Of a stretch of DNA of 5,621 nt, positions 1-3,836 are shown piece after piece. Source of the DNA: Acidobacteriota bacterium. Lineage in GTDB: Bacteria; Acidobacteriota; Vicinamibacteria; Vicinamibacterales; UBA8438. The notes beneath the pieces were generated by a model. The model did not search any database. It was not told the origin of the DNA and saw nothing but the letters and a program-made list of their open reading frames with translations. Position 1 is the first letter of the stretch; each line of letters begins with the position of its first letter. A program made the translations under genes and the position numbers. The DNA is taken from the NCBI GenBank assembly GCA_011523485.1, contig WTGR01000179.1, positions 1 to 5,621 on the forward strand, given 5' to 3'.

Positions 1-2
1 AC

Positions 3-254
3 TTCCACAGCGCGCCGGACGGGGCGCCGCCCGGCTACGCCGAGAGCTTCGACGCGCAGGAGAACGACGTGGCCCACGGGAGCTACATCGCGCCCTTCAC
101 CGGCGTGCACGGCTGGTACTGGGAGAACCCCGGCGCGGAGGTCGTGACGGTCACTTTCGACACGGCCGGCTTCTACCGGGACGCTCACGTCGCCCGCGAT
201 CGCGTGGACGGCTACCGGACCCTCAGGGACCCGCGCGGCAACCCGGTGGAGTGA
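3..254 (+). CDS. C-terminal part of a probable membrane-anchored/exported protein (5' end outside window)
   Basis: The frame is open from the left edge to a TGA at 252-254, giving 83 visible residues; the start lies upstream of the window. The visible part holds a Gly-Tyr-Ala-Glu-Ser-Phe segment, then Tyr-Ile-Ala-Pro-Phe-Thr-Gly-Val-His-Gly-Trp-Tyr-Trp-Glu-Asn, then an alternating beta-like stretch (EVVTVTFDTAGFY) and a polar tail. From memory, the 'APFTG-HGW-WEN ... VTV ... GFY' pattern occurs at the C-terminus of small exported proteins often annotated 'transmembrane anchor protein', where it probably forms a beta-sandwich outside the membrane. No catalytic residues are evident and the biochemical role is unknown. 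A GTG at 69 could be read as an internal start, but the frame continues upstream in the same style, so it is more likely an internal valine. Coding status is fairly sure; the family name is tentative. Confidence 0.7.
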   Translation, partial: FHSAPDGAPPGYAESFDAQENDVAHGSYIAPFTGVHGWYWENPGAEVVTVTFDTAGFYRDAHVARDRVDGYRTLRDPRGNPVE

Positions 255-317
255 GTCCGCAAGCCGCTACGGCCAGGGTTTCCCTCGTCCCCCCGACGAC
301 CGCGCCTGCGAGCAATG

Positions 318-334
318 CGCCGGCCCCTCCGGCG
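318..334. terminator. GC-rich hairpin between the first gene and the toxin-antitoxin operon
   Basis: A perfect 6-bp stem (CGCCGG at 318-323, CCGGCG at 329-334) encloses a 5-nt loop. It lies 64 bases after the stop of the first gene and just before the proposed -35 element of the antitoxin. No U-rich tract follows, so it is at best a weak terminator, and in such GC-rich DNA it could be chance. Confidence 0.25.
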
Positions 335-336
335 GA

Positions 337-366
337 TTGACGCGCCGGGCCGCATGTAGTCACAAT
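337..366 (+). promoter_or_regulatory. Putative sigma-70-type promoter of the toxin-antitoxin operon
   Basis: TTGACG at 337-342 matches the -35 consensus at 5 of 6 positions. CACAAT at 361-366 matches the -10 consensus at 4 of 6, with an 18-bp spacer. Transcription would begin about 7 bases after the -10 box, essentially at the ATG at 373. No Shine-Dalgarno-like purine run lies between 355 and 372, which fits a leaderless mRNA. This is an inference from base patterns only. Confidence 0.4.
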
Positions 367-376
367 AACCACATGC
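352..376. promoter_or_regulatory. Putative autoregulatory operator (25-bp dyad) over the -10 box and antitoxin start
   Basis: GCATGTAGT (352-360) and ACCACATGC (368-376) are inverted copies matching at 8 of 9 positions, separated by 7 bases. The dyad surrounds the proposed -10 element and includes the antitoxin ATG at 373. Phd/YefM-family antitoxins are known to bind palindromes at their own promoters and repress the operon, alone or in complex with toxin. Location and symmetry fit such a site. Binding itself is inferred. Confidence 0.5.
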
Positions 377-663
377 CTGAGCCGCTCGCCGTCGGCGCCC
401 GTGAGTTCAAGACGCGTCTCGGTACGTATCTCCGGCAGGTCCGTGAGGGGCGGACTCTGACGATCACCGACCGCGGTCGTCCGGTCGCCACCGTTACGCC
501 GGTCGACATGGCCGGATCCCTCGAGGCCCGCCTCGATCAGTTGCGCGCCGAAGGTGTGGTGACCGGTACCGGCAAGCCCCTGGTGCGGGTCGTCAGTCCG
601 ATGGACGGACGCGGACATTCCTTCGCCGATGCCATCAGCGAGGATCGGGAGGATCGATTCTGA
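373..663 (+). CDS. Type II antitoxin, Phd/YefM family (partner of a VapC-like toxin)
   Basis: This 96-residue protein is the likely antitoxin of a type II toxin-antitoxin pair, expected to bind and block the downstream PIN-domain RNase and to repress its own promoter. The N-terminal ~50 residues show the Phd/YefM signature: a Val-Gly-Ala-Arg-Glu-Phe-Lys segment (residues 7-13), a helix with Leu-Arg-Gln-Val (20-23), Thr-Leu-Thr-Ile-Thr-Asp-Arg-Gly (about 28-35), and Arg-Pro-Val-Ala-Thr-Val-Thr-Pro (about 36-43). This region normally dimerises and binds DNA. The acidic, Asp/Glu/Arg-rich C-terminus (SEDREDRF) is the expected toxin-binding tail. I chose ATG 373 over a TTG at 337 because the conserved family start follows it at once and 337 falls in the proposed -35 box. 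Its stop TGA at 661-663 overlaps the toxin start by 4 bases. The length is normal for the family. Confidence 0.88.
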   Translation: MPEPLAVGAREFKTRLGTYLRQVREGRTLTITDRGRPVATVTPVDMAGSLEARLDQLRAEGVVTGTGKPLVRVVSPMDGRGHSFADAISEDREDRF

Positions 664-1100
664 TTCGCTACTTCGACGCCAGCGCCCTGGTCAAGGGCTA
701 TGTACACGAATCCGGAACCAGGACGGTCGAGCGCCTGCTGGCGTCAGGAACGGTAGCCATCAGTCGCTTGTCGGAAGTGGAAGTTGCTTCCGCCCTTGCG
801 CGCCGAGCCCGCACAGGCCACTGTACGGTGGAGGAGCGTGATGTCAGGCTCGCGAAACTGAATCGGGAGCTGCCCTCGTTCGTGGTCGTGGAGATCGTCC
901 CGGCGGTCGCGTCGCGCGCCCGCGCCCTGCTGAACGCGTACCCGTTGCGTGCGTCGGACGCGATCCAGCTCGCCAGTTGCTACCATCTGCAGGAGCGGCT
1001 GGGGAGCGACGTGCCGTTCGTGGTCTTCGACGAACGGTTGGCGGCGGCCGCGCGCGAATCCGGCGCCACGGTGCTGGGGGCCGGCGGCGGTTCGGCGTAG
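660..1100 (+). CDS. vapC: PIN-domain ribonuclease toxin (VapC-like), probable CTG start
   Basis: PIN-domain toxins are Mg2+-dependent RNases that cut tRNA, rRNA or mRNA when free of antitoxin. From CTG 660 the protein is 146 residues, opening with the typical (M)-Ile-Arg-Tyr-Phe-Asp-Ala-Ser-Ala-Leu-Val-Lys. The four acidic positions expected in the PIN active site can be placed: Asp6 (YFDAS), Glu41 (SEVEVASAL), Asp100 (RASDAIQLAS) and Asp124 (VFDER). No ATG, GTG or TTG lies in frame between the antitoxin end and a TTG at 768. Starting at 768 would give 110 residues and lose the N-terminal strand and Asp6. The CTG overlaps the antitoxin TGA as CTGA, mirroring the usual ATGA overlap, so translational coupling probably drives expression. 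An ATT at 663 is a less likely alternative. The family is sure; the exact start is inferred. Confidence 0.87.
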   Translation: MIRYFDASALVKGYVHESGTRTVERLLASGTVAISRLSEVEVASALARRARTGHCTVEERDVRLAKLNRELPSFVVVEIVPAVASRARALLNAYPLRASDAIQLASCYHLQERLGSDVPFVVFDERLAAAARESGATVLGAGGGSA

Positions 1101-1176
1101 GCGGTCAAGCCCTCGACTCCGAACGGACCGATTCGATGAGCGGCGTGCAGCATGGTTGTGCCGCGGGCATGACGAC

Positions 1177-1180
1177 GGAG
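1177..1180 (+). promoter_or_regulatory. Ribosome binding site deciding the 1186 start
   Basis: GGAG at 1177-1180 lies 5 bases before ATG 1186, and a signal peptide follows that ATG at once. Together these favour 1186 over the much longer open frame reaching back to 949, which runs through the toxin gene. Confidence 0.6.
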
Positions 1181-1185
1181 AAACG

Positions 1186-2202
1186 ATGCAGACGAGGATT
1201 GCGGTTGCGGCGGCGGTGGCTTTTCTCGCGTTGACGACGGTACGGAGTGCCGCGGGCGAGCAGGGGCAGGCTCCGGATCCGGACTATCGCGCGCCGCGCA
1301 CCACCGACGGCCAGCCGGACATCTCCGGCATCTGGACCAACGACACCCTGACGCCGCTGGAGCGGCCGGCGCGGCTGGGCGACCAGGCCTTCTACACCGA
1401 GGAGGAGGCGGCCGAGATCGAGCGCCGCGGCCGGGAGATGCTCGAGCGCGACAATGCGCCGGGCAGCACGCGCACCACCGTGTCCGGGAGCCTGGCTCGC
1501 GGCTACAACTACTTCTGGAGCGACCCCCGCGAGTCGGTCGTCTACACCCGGCGCACGTCGATGATCGCGGACCCGCCGACCGGGCGTGTGCCGACACGGC
1601 CGGAGGCTGATGCGCGGGCCCGCTGGCTCGTCGCCAACCGCACCGACTCGCACGAGAACATGAGCCCCTACAGCCGCTGCATCACCCGCGGCATGCCGGG
1701 CTCGATGATCCCGAACACCTACAACACCGGCAACCAGATCTTCCAGATTCCCGGCTACGTCGTCATTCTCTACGAGATGGTGCGCGAGCCCCGGATCATC
1801 CCGCTCGACGACCGGCCTTTCGTCGACTCGAAGATCGCCCAGTGGATGGGCGACGCGCGCGGTCGTTGGGAAGGGGAGACCCTGGTGGTGGAGACCCGCA
1901 ACTTCACCCCCAAGGGCTGGATCACGCCGAACCAGAACGCGGGCCGGATGCACGGCGTCCCGGTCAGCCGCGATCTGCGGCTGGTGGAGCGCTTCACGCG
2001 CGTGGCGGAGGACGTTCTCGACTGGGACGTTCGCGTCGAGGATCCGAACGTCTATACCCGGCCGTGGACCCTCGAGCTGCCGCTGAAGCGGGACATGAGC
2101 TACGACCTCTACGAGTACGCCTGTCACGAGGGGAACCGCGCCGTGACCGGCATCCTCGGCGGGGCGCGCCACGAGGAGCGGCAGCGCGCCGGCAATCCCT
2201 GA
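1186..2202 (+). CDS. Secreted protein of unknown function, Acidobacteriota-type expanded family
   Basis: This 338-residue protein begins with a Sec-type signal peptide (MQTR, hydrophobic residues about 5-18, cleavage plausible near Ser-Ala-Ala-Gly at 21-24), so it is probably exported. The mature part opens with Asp-Gly-Gln-Pro-Asp-Ile-Ser-Gly-Ile-Trp (41-50) and Thr-Leu-Thr-Pro-Leu-Glu-Arg-Pro (54-61). A charged helical stretch follows (about 70-90), then Gly-Met-Pro-Gly-Ser (169-173), a hydrophobic strand QIPGYVVILYEMVREPRII (187-205), and EGETLVVETRNF (229-240). Single Cys residues stand at 165 and 313. From memory, this architecture recurs in many paralogues in Acidobacteriota and similar genomes, without an assigned function; no catalytic motif is recognised. 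The reading frame is intact. A decayed paralogue follows at 2797-3374. An 85-base gap separates it from the toxin gene, so it may have its own promoter, though none is clear. Confidence 0.9.
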   Translation: MQTRIAVAAAVAFLALTTVRSAAGEQGQAPDPDYRAPRTTDGQPDISGIWTNDTLTPLERPARLGDQAFYTEEEAAEIERRGREMLERDNAPGSTRTTVSGSLARGYNYFWSDPRESVVYTRRTSMIADPPTGRVPTRPEADARARWLVANRTDSHENMSPYSRCITRGMPGSMIPNTYNTGNQIFQIPGYVVILYEMVREPRIIPLDDRPFVDSKIAQWMGDARGRWEGETLVVETRNFTPKGWITPNQNAGRMHGVPVSRDLRLVERFTRVAEDVLDWDVRVEDPNVYTRPWTLELPLKRDMSYDLYEYACHEGNRAVTGILGGARHEERQRAGNP

Positions 2203-2205
2203 GTC

Positions 2206-2230
2206 GGCTACGGGATGCGACGGCGTAGCC
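2206..2230. terminator. Candidate bidirectional terminator hairpin between convergent genes
   Basis: GGCTACG (2206-2212) and CGTAGCC (2224-2230) form a perfect 7-bp stem with an 11-nt loop. It lies 3 bases after the stop of the secreted-protein gene and 16 bases from the end of the minus-strand 77-residue gene. Its place between converging genes suggests a shared terminator. It lacks a U tract, so intrinsic termination would be weak. Confidence 0.4.
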
Positions 2231-2246
2231 TGCTCCGGACCGCCGG

Positions 2247-2480
2247 TTACTCGTTGGCTTCGGGGGTGGGCAGGTGTAGCCGTTCCAGCGTTTCCAGGCG
2301 CTGGTCCACCTTCCCGAAGGCGACCTCGACGGCGCGCAACCGATCATCCATGCGCCGGAGATCGGCGCGGACATCACCCACAAGAGTGACAACGACAGCA
2401 ATCACTACCACGGCGGAACCGACGACAGATGCGATGATCGCTACGCCGGTACCGACGATCCATTTCGTGTCGACGGTCAT
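2247..2480 (-). CDS. Small single-pass membrane protein with C-terminal coiled coil, hypothetical
   Basis: This 77-residue protein is read on the minus strand from ATG (complement of 2478-2480) to a stop at 2247. Residues 8-35 form one long hydrophobic segment (Ile-Val-Gly ... Val-Val-Val-Thr-Leu-Val), consistent with a single membrane span and a very short N-terminus. Residues 36-70 are a charged amphipathic helix (DVRADLRRMDDRLRAVEVAF, then GKVDQRLETLERL) with heptad-like Leu/Met/Val spacing, probably a coiled coil. It ends in Pro-Thr-Pro-Glu-Ala-Asn-Glu. From memory, similar small proteins with an 'AVEVAFGKVDQRL-TLER' core occur as hypotheticals in Acidobacteriota and sponge-symbiont genomes; their function is unknown. 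The frame is also open upstream (to 2945), but that part is transposase remnant and antisense of the pseudogene, so the short start is preferred. No good Shine-Dalgarno precedes it. Confidence 0.72.
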   Translation of the reverse strand: MTVDTKWIVGTGVAIIASVVGSAVVVIAVVVTLVGDVRADLRRMDDRLRAVEVAFGKVDQRLETLERLHLPTPEANE

Positions 2481-2514
2481 GGAAAGGAGCGTAGCACACC
2501 AGTGGCGACCCCTA

Positions 2515-2796
2515 CGCCAGCTCGGCCTTCTCGCACTTGGCGTAGCGGCCTTCCAACAGACCGGCGACCTCCACCGCCCAGTCCGCTTTCGTGCGCCGGG
2601 CCCGGGCCGTCGCCTGCCGCCAACCCGCCAGCGGCTCGGCGAACAGGAACACCGAGGCCGTGCCCGCCCGTTCGTACTCGTAGTCGAGCGCCGGGGCCGC
2701 TCCTTCGTGGCCACCATCGGCGGGCGCGTTTCCTTGACCAGTTGCACCGGCTGCTCGTCCATGCACACGACGGGACAATCCGGGTCGTAGAGGCGT
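2515..2796 (-). pseudogene. Internal fragment of an IS630-type transposase, frameshifted
   Basis: On the minus strand, about 94 codons match the catalytic-core region of IS630-family transposases as I know them. The first part reads RLYDPDCPVVCMDEQPVQLV then KETRPPMVATKERPRR. After a one-base loss near 2686 the second frame continues LDYEYERAGTASVFLFAEPL, then AGWRQATARARRTKADWAVE and VAGLLEGRYAKCEKAEL. The Asp in Cys-Met-Asp-Glu is probably the first DDE acid. The fragment stops (TAG, complement 2512-2514) just where Val-Cys-Asp-Asn-Leu-Asn-Thr-His, with the second acid, would be expected. The N-terminal helix-turn-helix part and C-terminal third are missing, so it cannot transpose. Its upstream end abuts the truncated paralogue at 2797. 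No terminal inverted repeats or target duplication are visible. Family recognition is from memory of conserved blocks. Confidence 0.75.
2515..2796. mobile_element. Insertion-sequence remnant (IS630-like), both ends lost
   Basis: This is the extent of recognisable insertion-sequence DNA, defined only by the transposase fragment. Flanking DNA switches to the small membrane gene on the left and directly to pseudogene homology on the right. It is therefore an internal relic rather than a bounded element. Confidence 0.55.
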
Positions 2797-3374
2797 TCCT
2801 TTACGGAAGAGGAGGCGGCCGGGATCGAGCGCCGCAGCCGCGAGATGCGTGAGGTCGACAACGCGCCCGGCGGCACGCGGCCGGAAGCCTGGACCGCGGC
2901 TACAGCCGGCAACCACATCTTCCAGATCCCGGGCTGCGTCGTCATCCTTTACGAGATGGTGCGCGAGCCCCGGATCATCGCGCTGAACGACCGGTCCTTC
3001 GTTGACCCGAAGATCACCCAGTGGATGGACAATGCCCGGGGCGGTGGGAAGGGGAGACTCTGGTCGTGGAGACGCGGAACTTCACCGAGAAGGCCTGGAT
3101 CGCCCCGAACCGGAAGGCCGGCCGGATGCACGGGGTTCCGGTTAGCCGCGAGCTGCGGTTGGTGGAGCGCTTCAGGCGGGTAGCCGAGGACGTCCGCGTT
3201 TGGCAGGTGGCGTCAAGGATCCCAACGTCTACACGCAACCGTGGACGTTGGAGCTGCCGCTCCGGCGCCATGAGCTACGACCTCTACGAGTACGCCTGGC
3301 ACGAGAGCAATCACGCCGTCACCGGGACCCTCGGCGGCGCACGCCGCGAGGAGCGGCGGCAGGCGTCCCCATGA
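2797..3374 (+). pseudogene. Decayed paralogue of the secreted protein at 1186-2202
   Basis: Conceptual translation aligns with the intact upstream gene from its residue ~69 (TEEEAAEIERR versus TEEEAAGIERR) to its C-terminus (TGILGGARHEER versus TGTLGGARREER), ending at TGA 3372-3374. Lesions: the first ~68 residues with the signal peptide are absent. About 76 residues are missing in frame (parent residues ~97-181 replaced by 9) near 2884-2910. One base is lost near 3041, one near 3200-3215, and two near 3262-3270. The frame therefore runs 1, 3, 2, 3 by start position modulo 3. Long matched blocks survive, including VVILYEMVREPRII, GETLVVETRNFT, AGRMHGVPVSR, LRLVERF, PWTLELPL and MSYDLYEYA. 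The gene was thus a tandem family member that is now dead. The left breakpoint coincides with the transposase fragment. Confidence 0.88.
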
Positions 3375-3702
3375 TATGCGCAGGTATATCCCCAACGAAT
3401 AGGGTGGGGCTTGACGGTGTCGCTCCGCGTCTTGTTGCGAGGTTCGATGCGCTTGCGCGCCTCGTCGGTGGTCTCGATGTGGACACGCAGCTGCCGTCAC
3501 GAGCGACGGTGCCGGCGCCGCAGGTGCGCGCGGCGCTCTGCTTCAGTTCGTCCGTCGCCGACAAATTGTCGTGGCACAGCGCCCAGCGACGAGCGCGCCC
3601 TACAGGCCGCAGACCGGCGCCTTGAACGTCTGACTCACCGCCGCTTCCGGAACCCGTACCGCCACCTGCTCGGCGAACGGGCCCTTCGGCCCGTTTGCGC
3701 CA
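3375..3702 (-). pseudogene. Possible decayed minus-strand coding remnant, family not recognised
   Basis: No intact gene is present from 3375 to 3836. On the minus strand three consecutive stretches read like protein with G/C-rich third positions, but in different frames. GPFAEQVAVRVPEAAV then SQTFKAPVCGL ends at a TAG (complement 3600-3602). RRWALCHDNLSATDELKQSA then ARTCGAGTVARDGSCV covers about 3490-3585. RQLRVHIETTDEARKRIEPR then NKTRSDTVKPHPIRWGYTC covers about 3380-3496. Joining them needs one frameshift near 3600 and one near 3485. I do not recognise a family. Their protein-like composition is the only evidence, and GC-rich noncoding DNA can mimic it. The bases from 3703 to about 3770 hold nothing I can identify. 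Confidence 0.28.
3673..3698. repeat. Strong inverted repeat / hairpin
   Basis: AACGGGCC (3676-3683) and GGCCCGTT (3688-3695) form a perfect 8-bp stem with a 4-nt CTTC loop. Three further pairs extend it outward, one a G-T wobble. No T tract follows on either strand. It lies about 140 bases before the desaturase start and could be a structural terminator, a protein site, or an accident of the coding remnant on the minus strand. Confidence 0.5.
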
Positions 3703-3772
3703 CGTCCGCGGCCTTGCCGTCGGCGGCCTGTCAACGTCCTCCGCGCGCCCATATCCCCCCGCCGCCTGGATT

Positions 3773-3797
3773 GCGCTTGCACAAGCGTGGCGCTTGC
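3773..3797. promoter_or_regulatory. Alternating direct/inverted repeat, candidate operator before the desaturase
   Basis: GCGCTTGC occurs twice as a direct repeat (3773-3780 and 3790-3797). CAAGCG at 3782-3787, between them, is the inverse of CGCTTG in both. The central arm can pair with the left copy (2-nt gap) or the right copy (3-nt gap). The set sits 40-64 bases before the desaturase ATG and overlaps a promoter-like pair, so it may be a regulator-binding site. Function is inferred. Confidence 0.4.
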
Positions 3798-3805
3798 GAT
3801 ATCCT
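3777..3805 (+). promoter_or_regulatory. Weak promoter-like pair before the desaturase operon
   Basis: TTGCAC (3777-3782) and TATCCT (3800-3805) are spaced by 17 bp. The matches to sigma-70 consensus are 3 of 6 and 4 of 6, so this is weak. Transcription would start near 3812, leaving a leader of about 25 bases that holds the Shine-Dalgarno sequence. Confidence 0.25.
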
Positions 3806-3823
3806 CGTCGAGCGACCTTGGAT

Positions 3824-3835
3824 GGAGGAGGAAGG
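3824..3835 (+). promoter_or_regulatory. Strong Shine-Dalgarno deciding the desaturase start
   Basis: GGAGGAGGAAGG at 3824-3835 ends one base before ATG 3837; its GGAGG core (3824-3828) lies 8 bases upstream. This favours 3837 over the in-frame ATG at 3822, which overlaps the purine run, and over the open frame reaching back to 3411. Confidence 0.75.
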
Positions 3836-3836
3836 C

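Noticed and set aside
223..618. A minus-strand frame opposite the antitoxin
   Set aside because: The antitoxin on the plus strand has clear family motifs and overlaps the toxin in the standard way.
949..1185. N-terminal extension of the secreted protein back to 949
   Set aside because: It runs out of frame through the toxin gene, is Arg-rich and unlike any known domain, and the signal peptide begins at 1186 after a good ribosome binding site.
1105..2172. A 355-codon open frame on the minus strand opposite the secreted-protein gene
   Set aside because: It is Arg/Ala/His/Pro-rich with no recognisable motifs. The plus frame has a signal peptide, a Shine-Dalgarno and a conserved paralogue, so this is a GC-driven antisense shadow.
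2502..2852. A plus-strand 116-codon frame preceded by GGAAAGGAG
   Set aside because: It is Pro/Arg/Thr-rich low complexity and antisense to the transposase remnant. The purine run is probably a coincidence just upstream of the minus-strand gene.
2247..2945. A single 232-residue minus-strand protein joining the transposase-like part and the small membrane protein
   Set aside because: Its first third is antisense to the pseudogene, its middle is transposase only up to the frameshift near 2686, and its last 77 residues form a separate protein with its own ATG.
3200..3625. A plus-strand 141-codon frame starting in the pseudogene
   Set aside because: Only its first ~25 codons match the paralogue (one frameshifted piece); the rest is unrelated out-of-frame sequence.
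3411..3836. N-terminal extension of the desaturase to 3411
   Set aside because: The extension is Arg/Ser/Pro-rich without domain features, and a strong Shine-Dalgarno sits just before ATG 3837.
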